Assembly: GCA_964540095.1 (NCBI GenBank)
Contig: CAZILH010000030.1
Location: forward strand, 1 to 7,466
DNA: 7,466 bases
Source of the DNA: CALMZN01 sp964540095
GTDB lineage: Bacteria; Patescibacteriota; Patescibacteriia; UBA1558; GWA2-36-10
Direction: 5' to 3'
The notes beneath the pieces were generated by a model, which saw nothing but the letters and a program-made list of their open reading frames with translations, ran no database searches and was not told the origin of the DNA. Both the position numbers and the translations under genes were made by a program. Below are positions 1-5,402 of the stretch, piece after piece. How positions within the stretch are numbered: position 1 is the stretch's first letter; every line of letters begins with the position of its first letter.

Positions 1-612
1 GACATTGTCAAAGGCGACAACCTAACAGCGATTGCCAAAAAATACCAAGCCAATGTTGATAAGATAATTGCTTACAACAATCTATCCAGTATATCCGACA
101 TCAAAGCCGGCGATATGATTTTTATTCCTGAGGGCATCAAACCAACTAAAGTTGTTTCTTCCTACAAAGCGCCTACTGTAGCCAGCAAGCCAAAAAACGC
201 TGCTAATGTTTATAGTGATGATGATCTACCGCCAGCTAGCGACTTGTCTGCCAACACCAAATTTTTGTGGCCAGTTTTGAGTCACCGTACTACCCAGTAT
301 TTTAGCTGGCGCCACACGGGCTTGGATATTGGTGACAAAGTAGGCAATCCAATTTATGCGGCTGAAGATGGCAAGGTTGAGCGCTCTGGCTGGTCCACTG
401 GCTACGGCTATAATGTAATCATCAATCATGGCAATGGCCTAGAAACACTCTATGGCCACGCTAGCCAGCTCTTGGTAAAAGCTGGGGAAACTGTCAGTCG
501 CGGTCAGGTCATAGCTTTGGTCGGATCTACGGGCTGGTCTACTGGACCACACTTACATCTTGAAGTGCGTGTCAACGGTGTCAGAAAAAATCCTATTAAC
601 TATATAAAATAA
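1..612 (+). CDS. LysM domain / M23 peptidase (5' end cut off by window)
   Basis: This is a secreted or envelope-bound murein endopeptidase of the LytM/M23 family, which hydrolyses peptide cross-links of peptidoglycan. Frame 1 is open from the first base, so the true start lies outside the window; the ATG at 115 falls inside the LysM domain and is not the start. Visible residues 1-43 form a LysM domain (GDNLTAIAKKY near the start, ending KAGDMIFIPE), which binds glycan chains. A Ser/Ala/Pro/Lys-rich linker follows. Residues about 95-200 are the M23 domain with the full zinc site: His105 and Asp109 in HTGLD, and His184/His186 in PHLHLE. His153 in YGHAS is the expected catalytic histidine. All key residues are present, so an active enzyme is likely. 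It converges on the surface-protein gene to its right and ends 15 bases before a two-way terminator. A signal peptide or further LysM copies could lie upstream but cannot be seen. Confidence 0.93.
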   Translation, partial: DIVKGDNLTAIAKKYQANVDKIIAYNNLSSISDIKAGDMIFIPEGIKPTKVVSSYKAPTVASKPKNAANVYSDDDLPPASDLSANTKFLWPVLSHRTTQYFSWRHTGLDIGDKVGNPIYAAEDGKVERSGWSTGYGYNVIINHGNGLETLYGHASQLLVKAGETVSRGQVIALVGSTGWSTGPHLHLEVRVNGVRKNPINYIK

Positions 613-627
613 CCCTAAATAAAAAAC

Positions 628-709
628 CACTGACTCACATTGTCATTCCTGCGGAGGCAAGAATCTAGTTAGATCCCCCAACAAATGCGGGATGACAAAA
701 GGATCAGTG
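628..709. repeat. Branched palindromic repeat, also a bidirectional terminator
   Basis: The outer arms CACTGA (628-633) and TCAGTG (704-709) pair perfectly. Inside them, TTGTCAT (640-646) pairs with ATGACAA (692-698). Two side hairpins sit within: TTCCTGC-GGAG-GCAAGAA (one mismatch), and ATCCC with GGGAT further right; ATCTA-GT-TAGAT is a further small palindrome. The whole folds as a cloverleaf-like tree. On the plus strand the outer stem runs into T7, and on the minus strand into GT6, so it can end transcription of both converging genes. From memory, this TCATTCCTGCGGAGGC-type palindrome resembles dispersed REP/MITE-like elements seen in many bacterial genomes, so it may be one copy of a genomic family. 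Only one copy lies in this window. Confidence 0.7.
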
Positions 710-752
710 TTTTTTTAAATATTTTTTTAGCTGCTATAATCTATATTTTAGA

Positions 753-2312
753 TCATAATTTTGGAGCATTGAGCTTGCCCGCGCCAAGTGGATTATAACC
801 ATTTTTGACTTCCTCGCCATCTTTGAAGCCATCACCATCTGTATCGTCCTTCAAAGGATCAGTGCCATAAAAACTTTCCATGATATCACTCAAGCCATCG
901 GAATCTGTATCTTTATTAATAGATTGCTCTTCATATTGCTTCATTGTGCGTACTTGCTCTTCCATTATTTTTTTCATGGTATTTTCATAAGCTTCCTGTA
1001 CGGTGATGGTTTGCTCTGGTTTAGTAATTGAATAATTTTCTTCAATCTCATTTAAAAAATTATAATGGCCAGTTAAAATTATTTTTTCCTCATCAAGATT
1101 TATGATATCACCATAAAAAATAATATTAGCGCCTTGGATAGATTTGGTTTCGGTATTGACCCAAACAAAAATATCCGCATTTTGCACCAAACTATCGATT
1201 GTTTCAAACTGCTTAGGATCATCGCTTCTATCTTTGGCCATGTCTTTTTCCACTTTATCCTTAATATCTTGAGTAGTTTTCAACTCAGTATTATTAAAAT
1301 AAGCGCCATCAAAAATAGCTAGCATATTAATCAAATCATTAATTTTTGAGGGCTTAACAATAAGCTGTAACTTTTTTAATTTACCATTATTGCTATCTTT
1401 TGACTCTTTGGTGTCGACAATTTTAAAAATATTATGAAGCTTAAAAAGCTTGAAATAATCATCCATTTTTTTTCTTTCTTCCAGCTTTTTTTCCAGATTA
1501 AAATTATCGGGGTTGACCATAAGTCCGACATCAGAACTACTTAAGTTATTGAGATCATCCCAATTATAAGTCAACCAGCGATCTTTATTAAAAAATTCTG
1601 ACAAATCAATATTCATACCCAGCAGGCCGCTCAATAAATCAGTGGTGAAATCCTTATTAAATTTAAAATAGAAATCCTTATTAAGCTGTCTATAATCAAT
1701 GCTGTTGTTGAAATTGAAAACACTCCCCATTCCAAGACTTACCTGTACATTACCGTCAAAATTTTTGCCAACCGTGTGTTGCAAACCCTTTAAGGAAATT
1801 TTTACATTGTCCATGCTGGGCATAAACATTTCTGTCGGATTACTACCTAAGTTGCCAATAACTGCGTCTTTTTTTAACCGCGCATCCAAAATAAAATCAA
1901 AATCTGATTTATAATTTTCATAAGGAACATCTAGTTTCAAAACCATCTGTCTAGCAAAAAGCATGGTTTGACCATAAGCATAGTACCAATAACCACCAGC
2001 TCCCAAAATGACCACTAGCAAAATCATCAAAATAAAACTTGTGGTCTTTTTGTTTGATCCTTTTGGAGAAACGGGAGAATTATTTTGCTGACTAATTTTT
2101 TGCCCCAAACTAGAATTCGCCGAAGCTTGACCAGGCATCATGGGGCTTAAGGTCTTTGGCACTGGCTGACTCGCGGCCACAACCGGTGTAGGTGTAGATG
2201 GTGAATCGGGAATTTTCATGCTAGACGGACTAACACTGGTGCTACCCGGCATGGTCTTGACTTGAATATCGCCGATTACCAAGTCGTCTTTTTTTGTTTG
2301 GGGAGTGTCCAT
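753..2312 (-). CDS. Membrane-anchored surface protein with C-terminal DxDxDG calcium repeats
   Basis: The 519-aa protein is of unknown function. Residues 1-90 are a low-complexity Pro/Ser/Thr/Gln-rich segment, probably cytoplasmic. Residues about 91-112 are one hydrophobic helix, with KK just before it, acting as signal anchor. About 350 residues of Lys/Asp/Asn-rich, mixed alpha/beta extracellular region follow, with no family I recognise. The C-terminus carries two DxDxDG loops (D468-D470-D472-G and D490-D492-D494-G), each followed by an acidic stretch and GTDP- or NGYNPL-like ends, as in thrombospondin type 3 / calcium-binding repeats. Calcium binding is inferred from that motif. The ATG at 2312 is preceded by an AT-rich stretch without an SD. 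The gene starts 45 nt after the end of the small membrane protein gene with no terminator between, so the two are probably co-transcribed. It terminates at the palindrome 628-709. Confidence 0.85.
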   Translation of the reverse strand: MDTPQTKKDDLVIGDIQVKTMPGSTSVSPSSMKIPDSPSTPTPVVAASQPVPKTLSPMMPGQASANSSLGQKISQQNNSPVSPKGSNKKTTSFILMILLVVILGAGGYWYYAYGQTMLFARQMVLKLDVPYENYKSDFDFILDARLKKDAVIGNLGSNPTEMFMPSMDNVKISLKGLQHTVGKNFDGNVQVSLGMGSVFNFNNSIDYRQLNKDFYFKFNKDFTTDLLSGLLGMNIDLSEFFNKDRWLTYNWDDLNNLSSSDVGLMVNPDNFNLEKKLEERKKMDDYFKLFKLHNIFKIVDTKESKDSNNGKLKKLQLIVKPSKINDLINMLAIFDGAYFNNTELKTTQDIKDKVEKDMAKDRSDDPKQFETIDSLVQNADIFVWVNTETKSIQGANIIFYGDIINLDEEKIILTGHYNFLNEIEENYSITKPEQTITVQEAYENTMKKIMEEQVRTMKQYEEQSINKDTDSDGLSDIMESFYGTDPLKDDTDGDGFKDGEEVKNGYNPLGAGKLNAPKL

Positions 2313-2357
2313 AAAATTTTTTAGATAATCTATTAATTATGCTATGTAAATAATTTA

Positions 2358-2747
2358 TTATTGAAACCAGAGTAACAAAATACCCAACCAAGCAATATTG
2401 AATAGCAAGAAGCTAAACCAAGGCCTAGCATTGAATCTCTTATTTATCTTAATAACACTAAAAGACCAAGCAATCAACAAAAATAAAACGCCCAAACTAT
2501 TGGCGCCACGATAAATATATATCTGAGCAAAATTATAAATTACAAAAATATACAACAAGGTATTTATTGAGGCAAAAACAGCGCTCATAAAATAGGGCTT
2601 CCCAGACAAAGTTTTTTTGAGCAGATCCATATTCATTTCCAAGAAAGTGGAAATGAACAAATAATAAAACAAACTAAGCACAATAGCCCAAAGTACAAAA
2701 CCCAAATATTCACGATAACTGAAATAAAAATTTACAAACGAAAGCAT
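2358..2747 (-). CDS. Small four-helix integral membrane protein, unknown function
   Basis: The 129-aa protein is almost wholly hydrophobic, with four likely membrane helices: near the EYLGFVLWAIVLSLFYYLF stretch, near FASINTLLYIFVIY, near LGVLFLLIAWSFSVI, and at the C-terminus (FLLFNIAWLGILLLWF). A Lys/Arg-rich loop (KINKRFNARP) precedes the last helix. I do not recognise a family. The reading frame can be extended to a TTG at 2774, but that extension overlaps the -10 box TATAAT (2763-2768), so the ATG at 2747 is the better start. This leaves an mRNA leader of only about 8-10 nt and no SD. It is the first gene of a probable two-gene unit with the calcium-repeat surface protein, which suggests an envelope role, but nothing more can be inferred. 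Confidence 0.75.
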   Translation of the reverse strand: MLSFVNFYFSYREYLGFVLWAIVLSLFYYLFISTFLEMNMDLLKKTLSGKPYFMSAVFASINTLLYIFVIYNFAQIYIYRGANSLGVLFLLIAWSFSVIKINKRFNARPWFSFLLFNIAWLGILLLWFQ

Positions 2748-2762
2748 AGATTTAATGTAATT

Positions 2763-2790
2763 ATTATACCACAAACCGACATCATATCAA
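2763..2790 (-). promoter_or_regulatory. Sigma70-type promoter for the small membrane protein gene
   Basis: On the minus strand TTGATA (2785-2790), a 16-nt spacer and TATAAT (2763-2768) form a near-consensus promoter. Transcription would begin near 2756, only about 9 nt before the ATG. The -35 box overlaps the T-tract of the terminator of the upstream gene, so terminator and promoter are fused back to back. Confidence 0.7.
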
Positions 2791-2793
2791 AAA

Positions 2794-2825
2794 GCCATCC
2801 GGCTCTTCAAGAAAAGCTGGATGGC
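2794..2825 (-). terminator. Terminator of the COG4315-like gene
   Basis: GCCATCC (2794-2800) and GGATGGC (2819-2825) form a perfect 7-bp stem, extended inward by GC pairs past a mismatch. On the minus strand it is followed by T5. It lies about 20 nt after the stop codon of the gene ending at 2846. Confidence 0.85.
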
Positions 2826-2845
2826 AACCAAAAAATTAATTACAA

Positions 2846-3307
2846 CTATGGTTTCACAATCGTCCAGAGGTTGTTGAGATTGTTGCCCTTAGTGTCGCCC
2901 GGTTTCAAATCCTTGGCATAGGTATACAGTGGCTGACCAATATAAGTGACTTGCAGTGTCTTGTCCGCTCTTTCAAAAGTGCCCAAAAGCCCGGTCACTG
3001 TCTTGTCGACCACGCCATTATTTAGTTTTATAAATGGCGGCCAAGTTTTCGCGCATTCTCCAGTACAAGAACTTTTGCCATTTTTGTCACTTTTGAAAGC
3101 GTAAAGCGTGCGACCTTGTGCGTCTACTAGGTAAGTACCCAAAGTCGGAGTACTACTCGTCTTCAAAAAAATGATTTTTGGATTTTGGACTTTATTTTGG
3201 TACATTTGGCGACCGTTGGGAGTGATGCTCCACAGCAACAAGGCCGAGCCAATAAACGCAAAAAATAGAGCCATTGTTCTCCAAAAATTAAACTTTGCTT
3301 TTGCCAT
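2846..3307 (-). CDS. Secreted/anchored COG4315-like repeat protein (Lipoprotein_15 type)
   Basis: The 153-aa protein begins with a positively charged N-terminus and one hydrophobic helix (residues about 10-27) that acts as signal peptide or anchor. There is no lipobox cysteine. Residues about 55-92 contain the typical first half of the 'secreted repeat' family (PF03640, COG4315): GTYLVDAQGRTLYAF, then two cysteines (C81, C85) and TWPPF. Residues about 117-153 hold the second half: QVTYIGQPLYTY, the DLKPGDTKG turn, and a final NNLWTIVKP. The biochemical role of this family is unknown; members are extracytoplasmic. Length and order of motifs fit a complete single-domain member. The ATG at 3307 has an AT-rich leader without an SD. 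The gene has its own promoter at 3370-3375 and its own terminator, so it is monocistronic. Confidence 0.85.
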   Translation of the reverse strand: MAKAKFNFWRTMALFFAFIGSALLLWSITPNGRQMYQNKVQNPKIIFLKTSSTPTLGTYLVDAQGRTLYAFKSDKNGKSSCTGECAKTWPPFIKLNNGVVDKTVTGLLGTFERADKTLQVTYIGQPLYTYAKDLKPGDTKGNNLNNLWTIVKP

Positions 3308-3369
3308 AAATTATTTGTTATTTTGTTATTTATTTTTATAGAAAAGATCGACCTTTAAATGTTACTTAT

Positions 3370-3375
3370 ATTATA
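3370..3375 (-). promoter_or_regulatory. Extended -10 promoter for the COG4315-like gene
   Basis: The minus strand reads TGTTATAAT, a perfect TATAAT with the TGn extension. The expected -35 position falls on the A/T tract that ends the neighbouring GC-rich gene's terminator and is a poor match. The leader to the ATG at 3307 is about 55 nt and very AT-rich. Confidence 0.6.
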
Positions 3376-3401
3376 ACACTTTTTTTAAAATAAAAAAAGA
3401 A

Positions 3402-3433
3402 GAGCCGCACCACCGGTGATGGCAGTGCGGCTC
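3402..3433 (-). terminator. Strong terminator of the 67-aa gene
   Basis: GAGCCGCAC (3402-3410) and GTGCGGCTC (3425-3433) form a perfect 9-bp stem. The 14-base loop contains the palindrome CACCGGTG. On the minus strand the stem is followed by TTC and T7. It ends a roughly 115-nt structured 3' region after the stop codon. Confidence 0.92.
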
Positions 3434-3439
3434 CAGTTG

Positions 3440-3524
3440 ATCCCGCGTGAGGGGATGGGTTCTTGTTCTGCTCAAAGCCTTTCGGGATGAGCAATTACCC
3501 CTTTAGGAACTCATCATAGAGTTC
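3440..3524 (-). ncRNA. Structured 3' untranslated region of the 67-aa gene (putative)
   Basis: Three inverted repeats lie between the stop codon and the terminator: GAACTC/GAGTTC (3507-3512 with 3519-3524), GCTCA/TGAGC (3470-3474 with 3488-3492, enclosing a CC-CGAAA-GG mini-hairpin on the minus strand), and ATCCC/GGGAT (3440-3444 with 3452-3456). A competing closing helix can form between AGGGG (3450-3454) and CCCCT (3498-3502). No open frame of note is present. The region may be just a stable mRNA tail or may be released as a small RNA; the sequence alone cannot tell. I do not recognise an RNA family. Confidence 0.35.
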
Positions 3525-3550
3525 ACCCTGTCACACGGACTCAAGTCATC

Positions 3551-3754
3551 CTACCTCTTGGGAAAGACCCGGTTGACAGTCGCCCGAACGATCTCCTCGG
3601 CGAACTCCATGAGTTCGTCCGGATCGATGCCGAGCTTTTTGGCGCGGTTATGGATCCCCCGCTTCGTCTTGCAGGAAACTTCGGCTCCTTTCTCATAGAC
3701 CATTTCCTTCAGAACCACCAAAGCGATCTCACCCTGACGCTTTTCGCTCAGCAT
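3551..3754 (-). CDS. 67-aa GC-rich hypothetical protein
   Basis: I do not recognise this protein. It is small, highly charged and probably all-helical: a first helix from about residue 3 to 20 (QGEIALVVLKEMV), a Lys/Arg-rich middle (KTKRGIHNRAKK, residues 29-40) with a single Cys28, then LGIDPDELMEFAEEIVRATV as a second amphipathic helix. This size and charge would suit a nucleic-acid- or protein-binding module, but that is speculation. The ATG at 3754 is chosen over the in-frame start at 3781 because GGAGGT (3760-3765) sits 5 nt before it. The coding bases and third codon positions are GC-rich, unlike the AT-rich genes around it. It has its own consensus promoter, a hairpin-bearing leader, a structured 3' region and a strong terminator, so it is a monocistronic unit. 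Confidence 0.8.
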   Translation of the reverse strand: MLSEKRQGEIALVVLKEMVYEKGAEVSCKTKRGIHNRAKKLGIDPDELMEFAEEIVRATVNRVFPKR

Positions 3755-3759
3755 GACTG

Positions 3760-3765
3760 ACCTCC
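3760..3765 (-). promoter_or_regulatory. Shine-Dalgarno site that sets the 67-aa start
   Basis: The minus strand reads GGAGGTCAGTCATG. The same spacer CAGTC before ATG occurs at the 217-aa gene. The AT-rich genes in this window lack a comparable SD. Confidence 0.85.
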
Positions 3766-3771
3766 AAATGT

Positions 3772-3787
3772 ACAGTTGCACAGTTGC
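3772..3787 (-). repeat. Tandem 8-base repeat in the 67-aa gene leader
   Basis: On the plus strand ACAGTTGC occurs twice with no gap (3772-3779 and 3780-3787). It lies just upstream of the SD site on the transcript, where a regulator or an unpaired spacer could act. No function is known. Confidence 0.6.
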
Positions 3788-3793
3788 TACGCT

Positions 3794-3831
3794 ACCTGGT
3801 AGCCAGGTTCCCTGGAAAGATTTTTCAGGGA
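3794..3831 (-). promoter_or_regulatory. Two hairpins at the 5' end of the 67-aa gene leader
   Basis: TCCCTG/CAGGGA (3809-3814 with 3826-3831) is a perfect 6-bp stem that begins at about the predicted transcript start. It is followed at once by ACCTGG-TAG-CCAGGT (3794-3808), another perfect 6-bp stem with a 3-base loop. Hairpins at a transcript's 5' end are known to slow mRNA decay, which is the likeliest role here. Confidence 0.6.
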
Positions 3832-3837
3832 TTACAT

Positions 3838-3866
3838 ATTATAGCATATAATATAATTTATGTCAA
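3838..3866 (-). promoter_or_regulatory. Consensus promoter of the 67-aa gene
   Basis: The minus strand has TTGACA (3861-3866), exactly 17 nt, then TATAAT (3838-3843), with an extended TGC before the -10. Both boxes match the sigma70 consensus perfectly. Transcription would start near 3831. The -35 box lies 8 nt after the terminator hairpin that follows the tRNA gene. Confidence 0.92.
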
Positions 3867-3874
3867 ACATAAAA

Positions 3875-3913
3875 CAACCCATCGGGTTGAAAAATAGCTG
3901 GGTCATAAACCCA
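3875..3913 (-). terminator. Two hairpins after tRNA-Arg; the second acts as terminator
   Basis: Downstream of the tRNA on the minus strand come TGGGT/ACCCA (3899-3903 with 3909-3913), then CAACCC-GAT-GGGTTG (3875-3889), a perfect 6-bp stem followed by TTTTA. The second is a short but plausible terminator for the tRNA transcript. Confidence 0.65.
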
Positions 3914-3931
3914 AGCAAAGCAAGTCGTTTA

Positions 3932-4008
3932 TGGCGCCCCCGGCAGGATTTGAACCCACAACCTTTTGGACCGGAACCAAACGCTCTATCCAATTGAGCT
4001 ACGAAGGC
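3932..4008 (-). tRNA. tRNA-Arg, anticodon CCG
   Basis: The 77-nt gene reads as a full cloverleaf on the minus strand. The acceptor GCCTTCG pairs with CGGGGGC (two G-U pairs). The D-stem is GCTC/GAGC. The anticodon stem TTTGG/CCAAA holds loop TTCCGGT, giving anticodon CCG (plus-strand positions 3972-3974), which reads the Arg codon CGG. The T-arm is GTGGG-TTCAAAT-CCTGC. The discriminator is G and the CCA end is encoded (3932-3934). It has its own promoter and terminator and lies between two GC-rich genes. The 217-aa gene upstream uses CGG at R81, R100, R198 and R216, though AT-rich msrB also has one, so no special link is proven. Confidence 0.97.
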
Positions 4009-4031
4009 AAATTAAACTCAGACATAAAAAC

Positions 4032-4059
4032 AGTATAACACTTTATATAGTATGTTCAA
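4032..4059 (-). promoter_or_regulatory. Promoter of tRNA-Arg
   Basis: The minus strand has TTGAAC (4054-4059), a 16-nt spacer and TATACT (4032-4037), with the extended TGT before the -10. Transcription would begin near 4025, about 17 nt before the mature tRNA 5' end. The -35 lies about 20 nt after the terminator of the 217-aa gene. Confidence 0.75.
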
Positions 4060-4079
4060 ATTTTGACTAAAAAGAAAAA

Positions 4080-4113
4080 CCCCCGCCAGTGGTCCCAATG
4101 GACTTAGCGGGGG
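4080..4113 (-). terminator. Strong terminator of the 217-aa gene
   Basis: CCCCCGC (4080-4086) and GCGGGGG (4107-4113) form a perfect GC stem. The loop carries a second nested stem GTCC-CAAT-GGAC (4092-4103). On the minus strand the stem is followed by TTTTTCTTTTT. Confidence 0.92.
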
Positions 4114-4116
4114 CGA

Positions 4117-4130
4117 GCAGACGAATCTGC
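4117..4130 (-). other. Hairpin with TTCG tetraloop in the 3' region of the 217-aa gene
   Basis: On the minus strand GCAGA-TTCG-TCTGC is a perfect 5-bp stem with a UUCG-type loop in the RNA. It lies 3 nt before the terminator stem. Such tetraloops are very stable; here it probably blocks 3' decay or assists termination. The closing pair is A-U rather than the most stable C-G. Confidence 0.6.
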
Positions 4131-4161
4131 TTAATGCTTGTGAAAGGTTCTATTCGGCCAA

Positions 4162-4815
4162 CTACTGCCGACCGAGGAGGATACCGTCCAGTGATTTGCA
4201 CACGGCCGTGGCAGTGGTCAACCGCCACGAACGACCCTGCAAAAGATCACGGAAATGACTGATCGCCGCCAGCTTGGCCTGTAGCTGTTTGTTGGCATTG
4301 AGCGCCTCACGGAGGTGATCCTCATGAGCCATCACGCTAGCCAACAGTTGTGCGTTGTCCGCCAGCAACTGCTGACGAGTCGGGCCGACCCTCTGCGGGC
4401 CCTCATAGCTCTCGTCAACGTCGATGTTGCCGACCTTGATCTGGTGAAGGAGTTCCTTCAGTTCATCGTACTTCTCGGCTCGGATCTCGATGAAGAAGTT
4501 GACCGATGAGCCCTTCCGTTCACCTGTGGTCACCTTGGCCACAGCAGTGCCCAGTCGATAGACACCATTGATCCGATGGGCGGGGCTGCTGAACGAGCAG
4601 AAGCACGAGTACTCTTCCACGATCCCCTCCAGAATCGCCGGCACCTTGTCGTCGATGTTGTAAAGCGTGATGTACCAACGACCATCCTTGTAGTAGAGAG
4701 TGGTTCCCACGATCTTGTACTCGTCCCATCTGTGACCTTTTTCGTTGCGAGCGATGGTTTCGAATCCCGTCAAGGATTTGACTTCATCGCCACGAAGGTA
4801 CACGTTCGTTGACAT
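4162..4815 (-). CDS. 217-aa GC-rich hypothetical protein with C-terminal coiled coil
   Basis: I do not recognise this protein. The N-terminal half (residues about 1-130) is rich in aromatics and alternating strands (DEYKIVGTTLYYKDGRWYITLYN, here residues 31-53, with a Trp/Tyr-rich beta pattern; CFC at 71-73; NFFIEIRAEKYDEL around 106-119), resembling a compact beta-sheet domain. After an acidic linker ending PTRQQL, residues about 146-185 form a heptad-like helix rich in Leu, Gln, Asn and Ala, likely a coiled coil for self-association. There is no signal peptide or membrane helix, so it is cytosolic. ATG 4815 is preferred over the in-frame ATG at 4833 because AAGGAG (4822-4827) lies 6 nt before it, while no good SD precedes 4833. 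Most codons end in G or C, unlike the neighbours. It has its own promoter, long leader and strong terminator. Confidence 0.82.
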   Translation of the reverse strand: MSTNVYLRGDEVKSLTGFETIARNEKGHRWDEYKIVGTTLYYKDGRWYITLYNIDDKVPAILEGIVEEYSCFCSFSSPAHRINGVYRLGTAVAKVTTGERKGSSVNFFIEIRAEKYDELKELLHQIKVGNIDVDESYEGPQRVGPTRQQLLADNAQLLASVMAHEDHLREALNANKQLQAKLAAISHFRDLLQGRSWRLTTATAVCKSLDGILLGRQ

Positions 4816-4821
4816 GACTGA

Positions 4822-4827
4822 CTCCTT
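4822..4827 (-). promoter_or_regulatory. Shine-Dalgarno site that sets the 217-aa start
   Basis: The minus strand reads AAGGAGTCAGTCATG. From GGAG to ATG it matches the site of the 67-aa gene except for one extra G there. The SD overlaps the codons after the alternative upstream ATG at 4833, which argues for the downstream start. Confidence 0.82.
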
Positions 4828-4856
4828 GTTCATTGTCGCCCGGATTCCGCCTAGCT

Positions 4857-4920
4857 TACTGGGCCAGTACGTTCCGCGGTCGACTGCTTGGAGCTTCTGT
4901 CACCTTACCAGTATTACTGG
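4857..4920 (-). promoter_or_regulatory. Structured leader of the 217-aa gene with repeated hairpin arms
   Basis: Near the transcript start, CCAGT-ATT-ACTGG (4908-4920) is a perfect 5-bp hairpin. Further along, TACTGG-G-CCAGTA (4857-4869) repeats the same arm sequences with a one-base centre too tight to fold by itself. The arms of the two copies can therefore pair with each other instead of locally, giving two alternative folds. The palindromes GTCGAC and CCGCGG lie between them. The leader is about 110 nt long. Confidence 0.5.
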
Positions 4921-4931
4921 CAAAGTATACA

Positions 4932-4960
4932 ATAATAGCATATATCTTGATTTTTGTCAA
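4932..4960 (-). promoter_or_regulatory. Promoter of the 217-aa gene
   Basis: The minus strand has TTGACA (4955-4960), exactly 17 nt, then TATTAT (4932-4937), with an extended TGC before the -10. The last spacer bases TATATGC also occur in the promoter of the 67-aa gene. The -35 lies 8 nt after the terminator of msrB. Confidence 0.88.
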
Positions 4961-4968
4961 CAACAAAA

Positions 4969-4985
4969 CAGCCCAATTTTGGCTG
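4969..4985. terminator. Terminator of the Nramp-msrB unit, with T-tracts on both sides
   Basis: CAGCC (4969-4973) and GGCTG (4981-4985) form a 5-bp stem with a 7-base loop. On the minus strand it is followed by TTTTG, ending msrB transcription; on the plus strand by CTTTTTT. It lies 15 nt after the msrB stop codon. Confidence 0.75.
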
Positions 4986-5000
4986 CTTTTTTAAATTTTT

Positions 5001-5390
5001 TTACTCCTTTTTAAAATTTAAGGCAATAGAATTAATACAATATCTCTTGCCCGTGGGAGTTGGCCCATCATCAAAAACATGTCCTAGATGAGACTCGCAA
5101 CGCGCGCACAAAACTTCTATACGATGCATACCCACAGAAGCATCTTCTTTTTCTATAATATTACCGGGACTTGTCGGAGCAAAGTAGCTCGGCCAACCAG
5201 AGTCAGACTCAAACTTTGTTTCAGAAAGAAATAAAGGCAAATCACAAGCCGCGCAATGATACATGCCCCGTCCTTGTTTTTGCCAAGCGCATGAAAAAGG
5301 CGCTTCAGTCCCGCGCTGACGCATTACACTATATTGTTCTGGACTTAATATCATTTTCCACTCGGCGTCTGTTTTTTTTATTTTATCCAT
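5001..5390 (-). CDS. msrB: Peptide-methionine (R)-S-oxide reductase MsrB
   Basis: This 129-aa cytosolic enzyme reduces the R form of methionine sulfoxide in proteins back to methionine. The family pattern is complete: two zinc-binding pairs, C46xxC49 (YHCAAC) and C95xxC98 (LCARC); GWPSY at 65-69; HLGHVFDDGP at 101-110; and the catalytic Cys118 in RYCINS. The length matches stand-alone MsrB proteins. An extra Cys34 (PFSC) is also present; whether it acts as a resolving cysteine is unknown. The ATG at 5390 lies 12 nt after the Nramp stop codon with no terminator or clear promoter between, so the two are likely one mRNA. There is no SD before the start. Its partner MsrA is not in this window. 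Confidence 0.96.
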   Translation of the reverse strand: MDKIKKTDAEWKMILSPEQYSVMRQRGTEAPFSCAWQKQGRGMYHCAACDLPLFLSETKFESDSGWPSYFAPTSPGNIIEKEDASVGMHRIEVLCARCESHLGHVFDDGPTPTGKRYCINSIALNFKKE

Positions 5391-5402
5391 ACAATTTAAA
5401 AT

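Noticed and set aside
115..612. An M23 gene beginning at the ATG at 115
   Set aside because: The frame is open upstream to the window edge and encodes a clear LysM domain; the ATG lies inside that domain.
2358..2747. TspO-like membrane protein
   Set aside because: Trp/Asn near the last helix are loosely similar, but the length is short, only four helices are visible and no firm motif matches.
3781..4008. tRNA-Arg as integration site for a mobile element
   Set aside because: I saw no integrase gene, no repeat of the tRNA 3' end and no attachment-site pair in the window.
4520..4812. Overlapping open frames in other frames of the 217-aa gene
   Set aside because: They are side effects of GC-rich coding sequence; they have no SD and the codon pattern supports only the main frame.
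3402..4985. Integron cassette array for the GC-rich genes
   Set aside because: Each gene has its own promoter and terminator, the hairpins lack attC structure, and no integrase is present.
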